DNA of 64,000 bases. Source: Maniola hyperantus (taxonomy: Eukaryota > Arthropoda > Insecta > Lepidoptera > Nymphalidae). A program made the translations under genes and the position numbers. The stretch covers positions 8,804,001 through 8,868,000 of the forward strand of contig NC_048554.1 of assembly GCF_902806685.2 (NCBI RefSeq), written 5' to 3'. The notes under the pieces were generated by a model. It saw only the letters and a list, made by a program, of their open reading frames with translations. It did no database searches and was not told where the DNA came from. Shown one piece after another: positions 21,374 through 33,089 of the stretch; within the stretch, counting starts at the first letter, position 1, and every line of letters begins with the position of its first letter.

Positions 21374-21390
21374 CCAAAACTGTGGTACCT
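21374..21390. repeat. Target-site duplication, 5' side of the R1-like LINE
   Basis: Exact 17-bp match to 6574-6590. Confidence 0.95.
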
Positions 21391-22132
21391 GTTAGATATT
21401 GTCCAACCCTATAATAGGTATCTACTTATCTAGTATTTATGCAAATTGGCTAAGACACCATGCATCTACGTAGACTGTAGAGGCATTTCAAAAAAGTCTC
21501 TCGTAGAGTCACAATAGGGAATACATGTCAGTCGTAACTCGTAAGTTCTGTTTGCTAAAATTATCCTACCTACGTCTTCTTACATTAGGATATTGATATT
21601 TTTTATGGATTGTAGCCATTTATTACCTACTACTTACTTACCTATTTATGAGAATGAATTGCGACAATGAATGCATGTGCGTGTACCTACCTAAGTACTT
21701 ATCTAGCTGTCATAACTAATTATACTTTGATCATCGACATAATATACATTTGACAGATCAAATTAGGTAAAAATAGTTGAGTAGAATAATAAATTTTAAA
21801 AACTTCGGAATGTGCATATGGCGTAGTCTACAAGTTTATGTCTACAACATTTTAACGGTGCAGCAGACAAGCGGAAACGAAGGGCGTTGCGAGTGGAGAA
21901 CATTCGAGTAACTTGAAACAATCAGACGTCACTTTAATTGCGACCAAATGACGGCATTTATATTTTATACTGTTGAGGAAAAGGATTTAACTTTAAGTGT
22001 TTTAATGCGTAAAAAATATAACCCTATTCGAAGATTCCGGGGTTTGATCCCGACCACCTTTTTGGGAGTTATGTACCTTTTGAGAAATTAAATAGGAACT
22101 TATCATTTGCTTTTTTAAACTGAGAGTTATCG

Positions 22133-22200
22133 ATAATGTTCACAAAGGTGTGTGAAGTCTACCAATCCGCACTTAGCCAGCGCGCAGCGCGGCGGCGTGG
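22133..22200 (+). mobile_element. SINE-B 3' fragment
   Basis: Contains AAGGTGTGTGAAGTCTACC and CCGCACTTAGCCAGCG, the body words of the SINE-B family seen complete at 58562-58874. Confidence 0.6.
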
Positions 22201-22391
22201 TAAATTATGTACTAAGCTTCATTAGGGATTGCAAACAGTACCTAGATACCTATTGCAAACTATTGTACCTATTGTATGAAAAATCGCATGTGAAATCATT
22301 GTGAAGAAAAATAATAATGTCACCAAATGAAAATTATTTCAAAGAAGCAATAATGCCCACCTCGTCTACCTAGTGTACTTACACGGAAGCA

Positions 22392-22575
22392 CTTAGTCAT
22401 CATCATCATCATCAGCAACAACCGATAGACGTCCACTGCTGGACATAGGGTCTCTTGTAGGGACTTCCACACGCTACGGTCTTGCGCCACCTGAATCCAG
22501 CGGCTTCCTGCGACTCGTCTAATGTCCTCCGTCCACCTAGTGGGGGGTCTTCCAACACTGCGCCTCTTCAGGTAG
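22392..22575 (-). pseudogene. RTE-clade LINE, C-terminal RT-ORF fragment with (TGA)n tail
   Basis: The minus strand encodes GRPPTRWTEDIRRVAGSRW and AQDRSVWKSLQE, the conserved end of RTE-type ORF2 proteins. A shift after KSLQE loses the usual stop. The end is an (ATG)n microsatellite, the typical RTE 3' tail. It is 5'-truncated and dead. Confidence 0.75.
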
Positions 22576-23948
22576 TACCTAAATGTCGTAAGGCAAACTT
22601 AAAAATGAAACATTTTCATTGTTCACACAATAACCTACCTAGGTACCTACCTATGTAGATGCCGTTTACGCCCTTTCTTAATATCCGTTTTCTCAATAAT
22701 CACTCCCATTAAAAATCTTCAATCTCAAGTATATCAACTCTTTATACTGACTAAAAAACTAAGTAGGTATATCACATTATTGCATCTTATATGAACAGTT
22801 CTATAGAAAAATTCTACTGTTCCGAAGCACACTTACTGCGCAATGTTTTTAAACTTTGCTCCAATACAAAAGGTGAAGTGTTCTCGAAATGTTGGCAAGA
22901 GGTAAAGACCAAAACGTAACTCCATAATTGGCCACTTGAATTTTAAGGGAAACCTTTCCGGTTTTGATGTAGACACAAGAATTTCATAGAAAAGGCATGT
23001 CGCTAAACACAATATTTAATTTGTTTTCCTCGATATAAATGACAAGATATTATGGTCAAGCGAATAAAATTTTTCACGGTTTAGAAACCAAATAAATCAG
23101 CGTCACCTCTTAGATGGGTACTAATGAACGACCCGTTTGAAATCTAGACGTTACTGAGCTTGCATTGGTGCATATGCACCAATGAGAGAAATATATAAGG
23201 ATAAACTTACTGATATGTAGAGATAGTTGGACTGCCATATAAAACTTTTACAATATCAAGGTCAGCTTAAACATATTGATCTTATAACGCAGCTCTCCAC
23301 TAAGAAAGGATTTCAGGTTCTATATTAAATCCGAGCGTGTCCGGCATATCAACTATGTACTTATACTGGCAACCGGAACTTACTATCTCAATTTTAACAA
23401 CTTTATAGGAGGAAGGAAAAACTTGTTTCTTTCAACTAGGTATACCTACTCGTAAATAGTGACTGTATGCCAGTTTAGCTGAAACCTCGCTAGTTTACGA
23501 GATTTTTCAATTTTTTACTCCGAATCTGATAACTGTCTTGAACTATGACAGCATTGTAGAATACGAAAAAGCATAAGTAGAAACCATAAAAATTTGAGAT
23601 AGGTCATGTTACCAGTTCAGTCGTTATATTAAATTTGCCGCCGCTTTCAAAATATTATTAACTCTATTGCTCTCTTCCCTCGGGTATTGTATAAATAGAG
23701 TAAATCCGGTAATCGCCCGCGGCCCCGCGCATTGAATGTCTTAATATGTTGAAGTAATTTTGAGTGTTGGACCATTACTGAACCCAGGAAATGCATTTAC
23801 GTTACATTCACTTTACTATTATTCTCTGTACTGATTGTTATTTTTGATCTGGGATCATAAATCCCTAGATGAAGCTCGTTATATTTTTAATAAAATCAAA
23901 TTGTACAGTATCGAAATACATAAGTAAACTCCAATTTCCAATATTGCA

Positions 23949-24022
23949 ATGGGCGAGGTTTGAACTGGCGACCTTTCGGATTTCAGTCCACTCCTCTAAC
24001 CGTTGAGCTATTGAGGCTCTAA
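23949..24022 (-). mobile_element. tRNA-like SINE head, third family
   Basis: The minus strand reads like a tRNA: an A-box-like TAGCTCAACGGTTAGAGG and a B-box-like AGTTCAAACCT. The acceptor ends do not pair, and a related degenerate copy lies at 60846-60911, so I call a SINE rather than a tRNA gene. Confidence 0.5.
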
Positions 24023-24845
24023 GATTTGCAATCTTGTAGTCGTTTCACCTTCTATTATTTTGTACCTAAAAATTAATACCAGAACCAACTTTTGTAATGA
24101 TTACCTAATCGTTTATTAAAATTCTGCTACAAAAGATAAAAAATAAGAGATGTAGGTACCTAACCATTTAAAATCGCAATCGTTTTTATTTAACGCAATT
24201 CACGACTACGATCCTTCAATAAAGTCTCCAAAAAATCGATTACTCCGTTTAATAAAAAACTGAAGGGGAAGTAGGGGCGGAGTGGCGCTGCAGTTAAAAA
24301 GCGCGGATGTGAACATTTGTAGCAATAATTCGGGCCGCAATGGGGTGAGCCACGGCTGCTGTTGAAAGAATGATACATCATCAGACCAATAATAAATCAC
24401 ACATGATTCAATTAGAAAAATACGCTCTGGCGAAAAACCGTTGAATTTTGTCGCCTTTCCACTGAAGCGGGTCACATTTTGGGGGTAATTTGACGGCTCG
24501 TATTGCGTCATCAATCAACTGCAATTAACAATGGCCGCGCCGACGAAGTTTGTTTTATTCTTTTTTTCATTAAATGTTTTTTACTGATTAAACCAAAAAA
24601 GTAATGTCAAGTGTCAAGTTGCATTAAATTCAATACAATAATATGTAATAATATAGTAGTAGGTCTAAGTCATAGTAATTACTATTGAAGGAGCTTTTGC
24701 AGATGATGTGCAGATTTTTTTGTTAAGCATGAGCGACCCTAAAATAAACCCATGCCATTTAATATGAGTTCACTCACATGCCAGCTTAAATTGTATACTC
24801 GTGAGGTACCTACCCTACTGGTACGCCAGATTTCTAAACGAACTA

Positions 24846-25170
24846 AACTGTATTTTTAGTTCAGCGTTTGAATCCCTAAAGAGTCTTGTAATGCTTTCTT
24901 AGTAAAAGTTATGACAATTATTATATCTACTTTATTTCTCGCCTACGTTCTCCACAACTAAATAATATAGCACTTAAACATTTCATTCAACTAGCTAGAG
25001 TACGCTAGGTCTCTCGCACTTAACTGTATTTTTAGTTCAACTTTTAAATCACTAAAGAGCAATTCAATGTTTCTTTAGTAAAAGTTATAACCATTTTATT
25101 TCTTGCTAACATTCTCTGCAACTTATGTATATGTAGTAAACATTTCTGTCAACTAGCCAGCAATAACGTA
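24846..25170. repeat. Two-copy direct repeat, period 176 bp
   Basis: Copies start at AACTGTATTTTTAGTTCA (24846 and 25022). Both continue with similar TAAAGAG, TTTCTTAGTAAAAGTTAT and CATTTC...CAACTAGC segments. They are diverged, so the duplication is old. Confidence 0.75.
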
Positions 25171-25239
25171 CCACATTCTTCCCATCGCAACTCGCAACGC
25201 AACATGAGTAGTGACGGTTTAACACATGAGCTTTCGGAA

Positions 25240-25345
25240 CACTCAATAACTCATTGCCGAATGTAACAGTCGAGGGGGGTCGAGTGGGCGCGGTGAGACT
25301 CGTGTCACGTGCCAGTAATGAGTATTCGCCGTTCGCCCCCGCTCT
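25240..25345. promoter_or_regulatory. GC-rich patch with E-box, possible regulatory element
   Basis: An isolated GC-rich island in AT-rich DNA with a CACGTG E-box near 25306. No coding similarity; the function is a guess. Confidence 0.2.
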
Positions 25346-25737
25346 CCCCTGATGTTAGTATGGAATTTCACACATACACCGCGCGTTCTGATTATTTTGA
25401 TTTACAGCGTCACATTTTTTCGATAGCTGCGTAATTCCAAAGCGAGATATATTCGATAATATTCGCCTTTTTTATGATATATATGTATTTTTGTTAGCGG
25501 ATTTTTTGGGTGATTTATCTATTTCAAAATTTGTTGATTACCTAGTTACTAGTAGATACCGACCTACTCTCATTTAAATATTAAACATTTTAGATAATTG
25601 ATTTTTTGATTTGTTTAGGTAGGTAGGTATAACAATCGTTTGTACAATCGTAATAATTATTATCAAAACCAACTTCAAAGATCTCTGATATTATTTTTCC
25701 AAGACCTTCTCTTTTGGTTTCATTAAAACTTGTCATG

Positions 25738-25876
25738 GGAACTCATTGATTTTCCGGGATAAAAAGTAGCCTATGTCCTTCCCCTGGATGCAAGCTATCT
25801 CTGTACCAAATTTCATTTTAAAAACTAGCAGACAGACAGTCACACTTTCGCATTTATAATATTAAGTATGGATAGT
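25738..25876 (-). mobile_element. Helitron-like element, truncated
   Basis: The minus-strand body includes CCGGGATAAAAAGTAGCC, GCAAGCTATCTCTGTACC and the terminal TTTCGCATTTATAATATTA. It lacks the CTAGT end. Confidence 0.7.
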
Positions 25877-26719
25877 ATGGATGACAAGTCAAGACTCTAG
25901 CACCGGTTCAGAAAGCACTAGTACCTATCTACTGAGACAAGCCAACAAGAAACTCAGCAGTTACCAGCCCTGGTGCCGTGTTTCTTATCTAAAGTATTGA
26001 TGAACTAAAACGCGCTCCATGTCGATAGTTCCAGCACTTTCATCATCTCACTGCAGTGAAGCAAGTGAAGTGAGGCGATGTTTCCGCCTGCGTGCTCACA
26101 TTGTCGCCACTCGCATTGTTCACGCCCGGGTGCCGGGTCGTAGGTTACAGATGCATCTCATCTCACCTAGGATTAATGGAGATAAGAAGCTGTTTTTTTT
26201 CGTTTTTGTTTCATGTAGATACAAGCTGATATCTTCATCTAACTATATATAAAAAAAAAAAAAAATATCTTCAGTTTGGGGGCTATTAGAATCCCACCTT
26301 CCCACCATGTCAAGACAAGGTTTGTTTTTTTAATTTGCTCTCTCTATTATTTCTTTAGTCTGTTTATTACACAGGTTTATTATTATTTGTTTTTAAATAA
26401 TGAATGTTGCCTATGCCTTGCTATTGCAAATAATAACTACGAGCTAAAAATTTAAGCTAAAGTTGCATAAACAAAGACTTGAATTGATATTGAAATTGAA
26501 GAGATATTGAAAAGTGCCTTTCTTAAATAGTTATTTTTCGTGAATTTTGCATAGTTTCTGTCTATGACCTAAAGCTATTCTTGTAGCTTGCATAATATTT
26601 TACCGAATGTAAGATTTTAACAACTTTTCCTATTTTTCAACTAATGTATGTAGGTACCTACCTAGTGGATATTAAAATAAACAATGAGATTACCCAAATC
26701 AGTAAAGTATAATAATAAT

Positions 26720-27430
26720 AATTGGTGGATAATTCTCACGAGAGGCACGACTGAGGGTTGTCACAATGTGCGCACACTTTCCGCGTCACTGGCTGTGGAT
26801 AAAACCCGCGCGCAACCAACGCGAGCATACGCATTACGTTTAAGGTTTTTTTTTACATTGATGTAGATTGTAGAATCTAGATTAAGATGAAAGGTTTGTA
26901 TACCTTACTTGTACTTGTGGTTTGTACTTTGTATCTAAATATGAGATCATTAAGACAAAATTAAATCAGCAGTGTATAGTAGCTCTCGGATAATAATTGT
27001 CACGAGAGGCGCGGCCAAGGGTTGTCACAATGGGTGCGTATTTTCCGCATCGCTGTCTGCGGATGAAACCCGCGCGGAACCAGAGTGAGTGGGCACAAAG
27101 CAGTGCATGTCTATTGTCTAACCTTATATTAACTACATTGATCATAATCTAGATTATGATGATAGGTTTGTACTTTATACCTATCTATATATATGATATC
27201 AGTAAGATAAAAATAAATCAGACAAGGTAGTATATTGCGGATAATAATTGGCACGAGAGGCGCGGCCGAGCGTTATCACTTTCTGCATCGTAGATAAAAC
27301 ACGCGCGCAACCAGCCAGAGCTTGTGCAGAGTGGTGCATGTCCATCCCCATATTACCACTAGGTATATACAATCTACATCTAGATTAATACAGGTAAGTA
27401 AGTATATAACAGTTTTATATTTTAACTTTT
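26720..27430 (+). repeat. Three-copy degenerate tandem repeat, period about 250-264 bp
   Basis: Units begin at CACGAGAGGC (26737, 27001, 27252). Each shows the same order: GATAA...CACGAGAGG, GGTTGTCAC, TTTCCGC, ATAAAACCCGCGCG-like and an ATCTAGATTA-like segment. The GC-rich core suggests an old mobile or regulatory sequence. No open frame is shared. Confidence 0.8.
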
Positions 27431-27587
27431 TGAATTGGTTATCGTACTGGAACGCTTAATTGTTTGGTAACACGACTATGCTCGTCCCTACCTAACTATA
27501 TAGCCACTGCCGAAGCCTCTTTCCAGACCAGACCAGAGATACTTTAGAAATTCTAAATTCCTAACGTCAATTTTAATTTTTTTTGAT

Positions 27588-28030
27588 TCATTTCAGTGCG
27601 TGGCAACCCTGTGATGCAGCAAAACGCGTTGTTTCGCGACGCCCCGCTGTTTCATTGTCCGTGCCTACGACATGACTTCTTTCTATACTTTGTTTTGCAC
27701 GGCCCTCAATTATCTTAATGACACTTTTGAAATTATGGCCTGAATACTTCCTAAAGGTGACATAATTGTCTTCATAGTAGCTCTTCCATAGGGATGGGTT
27801 CGACTCATATGTGAATGTGAATTCCAAACGTGTCACAGTCTGACTCGTTGGGAATTCATCGAAATTCATCTCCCATCGAGTCACACTGTTACCAGTTGCA
27901 ACTTTTTTATCAATTAGAATTCCCAACGAGTCACATTTTACTGGGCGTGACTCGATGGGAAATCGGTAGATTACCAACGAAACGAACCATACTGTTACAC
28001 GATTGGGCTCAGGTGAAACTGCAGCAAAAA
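27588..28030. repeat. Cluster of alternating inverted CCCA(A/T)CGAGTCAC motifs
   Basis: Four copies of one motif alternate in orientation: 27841-27857 (minus), 27871-27884 (plus), 27917-27933 (plus) and 27947-27960 (minus), with a weaker copy at 27819-27836. The 27841 and 27917 copies are 17-bp perfect inverted repeats, and the 27871 and 27947 copies 14-bp perfect ones. A 129-codon minus-strand frame crosses the cluster but resembles nothing I know. Confidence 0.75.
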
Positions 28031-29091
28031 GCTATAAAATATTTCTTAATTGAACATAACAGATAATATTATAATGACCTAGTTTATTACCACCGAGTAA
28101 TACCTAAATATTATTATAAACGACTACATCGACCTACCTAAGTCAAACAGCAGATAAGTCACTTTACGAATTCTTACTAGGAACATTGACATTTTCAAGT
28201 ATCCATATCTTTGCAAAATTGTATGTTTCTAAAGCACGCCTTTGCCTTTACCAATAATGTAATAATATTAAAAAAATAGAGGCAGAGCAATTGCATAGAA
28301 ATAGGGTAACGTATACTTACCTATCGCATGCCGACTCATGCCAAACCTGGAAGTACTTATTGCTACGAATTTTGTTTATTATGGTTTATCTATGGTTATG
28401 ATGTTAAATAGCAAGTGGCAACCCTATCCTATGGGTAAACACGTCATGATGCCCCGCTGCGGCAGTGTGCTCACACCGTATGATACTTAGGTATGGCACC
28501 TTTTAATATTTTGTTTTGCGCTGCTCCAGATCCTAATTAATTTGACGACTCTGAATGTAATTAATTTCTGTTTTTGTACAGAATTTTATGCTCTTAGTTT
28601 TGACAGTAGGTACTCGTATTCGTACTAAGCCCAACACTGAGCACAGATCTCCTTTCAGAATGAGAAGGATTTAGACCAGAACCACAACGAAGTTATAAGG
28701 GTTCCTTTTTTCTCTGGAGATACGGTAGTCTAACTACAACAACAACAACTTGGGTACGCAGTGCTTTTATGCTTCTATGACGTGCATGCCACTTATTGCA
28801 CATACCTATATGACGTAAAATCCTACCAACCCCCACTTTAAAGCCTTAAAAACCATGAACTCTTTTTAATGGGCATTTTATTGGTACGGGGGAAATTATC
28901 GGCAATTGCTGCAATTATATTTAACCGGAGTGCCCGTGTGGGGTAATGTTTCGTGACCATATTGTAACGCTCCGCTTGTTTTGCCCGATTCAAGCTTACA
29001 TACCAATTTGTATACAGGTAGGTAAAGACAATAAGGTACAACTTTACCCCCGCCTACAAGAATTTTAAATATTCCTCTTTATAATAGATAT

Positions 29092-29440
29092 GACGACCTC
29101 CCTGGCGCAGTGGTGACCGCTGTGGTCTTAATAGTGGGAGGTCCCGGGTTCGATTCCTGGCAATGGGTTTGGAATTTTATAATTTCTAAATTTCTGGTCT
29201 ACTCTGGTGGGAGGCTTCGGCCGTGGCTAGTTACCACCCTACCGGCAAAGCCGTGCCGCCAAGCGATTTAGCGTTCCGGTACGATGCCGTGTAGAAACCA
29301 AAGGGGTATGGGTTTAGTAAAAACTGACATACCCCTTCCAGGTTAGCCCGCTATCATCTTAGACTGCATCATCACTTACCACCAGGTGAGATTGCAGTCA
29401 AGGGCTAACTTGTATCTGAATAAAAAAAATAAAAAAATAT
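29092..29440 (+). mobile_element. SINE-A, full-length tRNA-derived element
   Basis: A tRNA-like head carries an A box (TGGCGCAGTGGTGA, about 29103-29116) and a B box (GGTTCGATTCC, about 29148-29158) for RNA polymerase III. The body contains GTGGGAGGCTTCGGCCGTGG, TTCCGGTACGATGCCGTG and CCCTTGACTGCA-type words (reverse complement) and ends in an A-rich tail. Other copies are at 38051-38363 and 47001-47235. Confidence 0.88.
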
Positions 29441-29527
29441 ATAACCTACTTAGTAGGTATACAGATATCAAATTAGCCTGTGCCCCATGGGATTATCTAT
29501 CGGCAATAGGATATCTCAGGAACCATC

Positions 29528-29838
29528 CATCATGATCGACTCATCACCTGAGCACAGGACTCCTCTCAAAAGAAGTAGGTTTAGGCCACAGTCCGCAACG
29601 CTGTGTGGATTGGCAGACTTCACACACCTTTGAGAACAAAGGCAGCCATGCAGGTTTCCTCACGACCTTTGCAGGTGATATTCAATTGTTTAAAACGCAT
29701 ACAACTCCTAAAAGTTAGAAGTGCCTCCCACCAGACAAGACCAGAAATCATAAAATTCCCACCCCCTGCCAGGAATCGAACCTGGGACATCCCACTAATA
29801 AGACTATAAGTGCGTACTATTGCGCCAGGGAGGTCGTC
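29528..29838 (-). mobile_element. Chimeric SINE: SINE-A head joined to SINE-B tail
   Basis: Reading the minus strand, 29838 to about 29722 is the SINE-A head (GACGACCTCCCTGGCGCA, B box, CTGGTGGGAGGC). It passes without a gap into the SINE-B body (ACTTCTAACTTTTAGGAG, GTGAGGAAACCTGCATG, AAGGTGTGTGAAGTCTGCC), ending near a TCATGATGG tail. A template switch between two SINE RNAs is the likely origin. Confidence 0.75.
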
Positions 29839-30019
29839 AAACAAAATTCGTATTAAAGTAAAGAAGCATCGGATGCAGAATATTAAACCTATTGGGCGCA
29901 ATAAAACCAAATAAAGACATAAACCGCCTCCTGCGGCTGACCTAATGATATCATTTACTTAGAATACTAAACAAATAAAACCGTGAAATGTAACTATAAC
30001 AGGTGGAATATCGGTTTTT

Positions 30020-30772
30020 AGGGTTCCGTACCTTAAAAGGAAAAAAGAACCCATATAGGATCAGTGGTAGATGCATTTGACGATTCAAAAGTACTTGTAA
30101 AAGCTTAATTGAATAAAAATATTTTTATTTATTTATTTATCACTTCATTGTCTGTCTGTCTGTCAATACCCCTTTTCTCAGGAACGCATGAAAGTATAAC
30201 GACGAAATACCTACTCAAGTCCCACCAAGTCAATACTGAAATCAAACTTCTTAATCAACGCAATAAAAATATACGGCCGTTTATGGCACATATTTTGACA
30301 CTCACAAGGAAAACAAAATCTATTGGGTACCTACAGTAACTGGCAAGAAATATACCTTTAGAATGACATTTCGACTTTCTAGAGTGTTGTATCTGTCACT
30401 CATATGTGCACTCATACCTATGTGACGTTATGTCGGTCTCAGCGACAGAGACAACGCTCTACAAAACTGCTATCTCTTTCTAAAGGTCGATGTACAATAT
30501 TTTCTGCCACGTACCTATCTGTACCCTTCCCCCCTTCCTGTACCTACTTCCCGTTGACTTAGAATGAAAGGCAAGAAGCAATATCTTATAGAACAAGTAA
30601 AGGGAAAATCAGAAAACTATTTTGTAGTTTTATCACATTTAAATTTTCAATTTACAAACTTATTATCTATTTACAGTTGGAGATAATTTAAGCAACAGAA
30701 TAAGTACATGTATCCTTCCAAAGTACGGAACCCTCGGTGTGCGAGTCCGACTCGCATTTTATCGGTTTTTTT
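30020..30772. mobile_element. gggttccgt-family element
   Basis: Begins AGGGTTCCGTACC and ends GTACGGAACCCTCGG followed by GCGAGTCCGACTCGC and a T-run, the same end structure as 4305-5102. A short (TCTG)n tract lies at 30150-30165. No coding sequence. Confidence 0.7.
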
Positions 30773-31099
30773 GTCATTCGCATCTGTTACTGTTGAGCAT
30801 CCTGAGCAATTAACAACGTTTACTATTCAACCTGCTGTTATAGCTCATTAATTACATATTATACGTTTTTGAAAAAAAAACTTAACGCGTCAAAGGTATG
30901 TTATCTATAATAACTATATCTTGCAGGTAGGTACCTAAGAATGGATTTTTTTATCGTTGTTACGTATGCGTTTAACATAATCCAAACTAATAATATAAAT
31001 GTAAAAGTTTTTGTCTGTGTCCTTTAGCTTTCCATGGCCCTCCTGAGTCCTGTGTACCTAATAGTTTTGGTTTGATATAGATAATAGAGATAATTAAAT

Positions 31100-31343
31100 C
31101 CCAGGCATACACAGGCGAATTTTCGTCCCGGAAGATGAAAGAGTTCCCACGGGATTCTTAAAAACTCAAATCTACGTGGACGAAGTCGCGAGCGTCATAT
31201 ATTTGGCATAGCGATAGCTAGAGTATCCCAGAGACTGGGATCATAGGCTACTTTTTATCCCAGAAAGTCAAGTCAAAGTCCTCACGGGATTTCAAAAAAA
31301 CTACGACCTAAAACTCACGGATAAAGACACGGGCATCATCTTG
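31100..31343 (+). mobile_element. Two truncated Helitron-like 3' ends
   Basis: Both carry body words (AGAGTTCCCACGGGATT and ATAGGCTACTTTTTATCCC). The first ends at GACGAAGTCGCGAGCGTCAT and the second at GGGCATCATC. They lack intact CTAGT termini. Confidence 0.55.
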
Positions 31344-31352
31344 TCTACACTA

Positions 31353-33089
31353 TCTACACTAATATTATAAAGAGGAAAACTTTGTTTGTTTGTTTGTTTG
31401 TTTGTTTGTTTGTTTGTACTGAATAGGCTCAAAAACTACTGGACCGATTTTAAAAATTCTTTCACCATTCGAAAGCTACATTATCCACGAGTAACATAGG
31501 CTATATTTTATTTTGGAAAAAAATAGGGTTCCGTAAGATATTTGGGTTTTTCGGACACAAGGTGTAAAAAATCAACCAGAAAAGTTACTTATTTTGCGTA
31601 CGCTGCCTAAACTATAAAAGATAGAACCATAAAATGTTCTAATTAATTGTAGATCTTATAAATATCTACAAAAAAGTCCGCGACACACTATACCCATCTA
31701 TGTCGAGTGAGGCACAGCAACCATTTTTTTATTTAAAAATCTTGAATTTTTTTTGGACTACATTTAAACGCGTTTATTTTACTCATGCTATTAATCCTTA
31801 TCAAAATAAATGCTATCATCACTAAGAACAGTTTATGGAGATAATATTTGGTCTTTGAATGATTAAAATTGGACGTTTGGTTTTGAAGTTATGGCGAAAT
31901 TAAAATATTACGATTTCTGCTGCACGGCCCGTTGTATCTACACTATAATATTATAAAGAGGAAAACTTTGTTTGTTTGTTTGTTTGTTTGTTTGTTTGTT
32001 TGTACTGAATAGGCTCAAAAACTACTGGACCGATTTTAAAAATTCTTTCACCATTCGAAAGCTACATTATCCACGAGTAACATAGGCTATATTTTATTTT
32101 GGAAAAAAATAGGGTTCCGTAAGATATTTGGGTTTTTCGGACACAAGGTGTAAAAAATCTACCAGAAAAGTTACTTATTTTGCGTACGCTGCCTAAACTA
32201 TAAAAGATAGAACCATAAAATGTTCTAATTAATTGTAGATCTTATAAATATCTACAAAACAGTCCGCGACACACTATACCCATCTATGTCGAGTGAGGCA
32301 CAGCAACCATTTTTTTATTTAAAAATCTTGAAATTTTTTTTGGACTACATTTAAACGCGTTTATTTTACTCATGCTATTTTAATCCTTATCAAAATAAAT
32401 GATTTCATCACTAAGAACAGTTTATGGAGATAATATTTGGTCTTTGAATGATTAAAATTGGACGTTTGGTTTTGAAGTTATGGCGAAATTAAAATATTAC
32501 GATTTCTGCTGCACGGCCCGTTGTCTACACTAATATTATAAAGAGGAAAACTTTGTTTGTTTGTTTGTTTGTTTGTTTGTTTGTTTGTTTGTACTGAATA
32601 GGCTCAAAAACTACTGGACCGATTTTAAAAATTCTTTCACCATTCGAAAGCTACATTATCCACGAGTAACATAGGCTATATTTTATTTTGGAAAAAAATA
32701 GGGTTCCGTAAGATATTTGGGTTTTTCGGACACAAGGTGTAAAAAATCAACCAGAAAAGTTACTTATTTTGCGTACGCTGCCTAAACTATAAAAGATAGG
32801 ACCATAAAATGTTCTAATTAATTGTAGATCTTATAAATATCTACAAAAAAGTCCGCGACACACTATACCCATCTATGTCGAGTGAGGCACAGCAACCATT
32901 TTTTTATTTAAAAATCTTGAATTTTTTTGGACTACATTTAAACGCGTTTATTTTACTCATGCTATTAATCCTTATCAAAATAAATGATTTCATCACTAAG
33001 AACAGTTTATGGAGATAATATTTGGTCTTTGAATGATTAAAATTGGACGTTTGGTTTTGAAGTTATGGCGAAATTAAAATATTACGATT
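31353..33089 (+). repeat. Tandem array of three 584-bp Helitron-like units
   Basis: Units start at 31353, 31937 and 32524 with TCTACACT(AT)AATATTATAAAGAGG. Each continues with a (TTTG)n tract, CTACTGGACCGATTTTAAAA, CTTTCACCATTCGAAAGC and the same 400-bp interior. The units are nearly identical, differing in (TTTG)n number and a few bases. The third is truncated at about 33089. The 5' TC start fits Helitron ends, but no unit has its own hairpin plus CTAGT end. Confidence 0.85.

Larger units (their letters stand above)
21391..24840. other. Intergenic DNA with SINE and RTE fragments
   Basis: No gene is supported. It holds a SINE-B fragment (22133-22200), an RTE tail (22392-22575) and a third tRNA-like SINE piece (23949-24022). 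Non-repetitive, moderately GC-rich sequence at 24195-24540 could be an enhancer, but nothing in it proves this. Confidence 0.55.

Noticed and set aside
23949..24022. Possible minus-strand tRNA gene
   Set aside because: The arms do not pair well and a degenerate relative occurs at 60846-60911, so a SINE head is more likely.
27588..27977. 129-codon minus-strand gene
   Set aside because: No family resemblance, and the frame crosses the inverted motif cluster that explains much of its sequence.
29092..29165. Possible tRNA gene (A and B boxes)
   Set aside because: The boxes belong to a SINE: no acceptor-stem pairing, and a repeated 250-bp body and A-rich tail follow.
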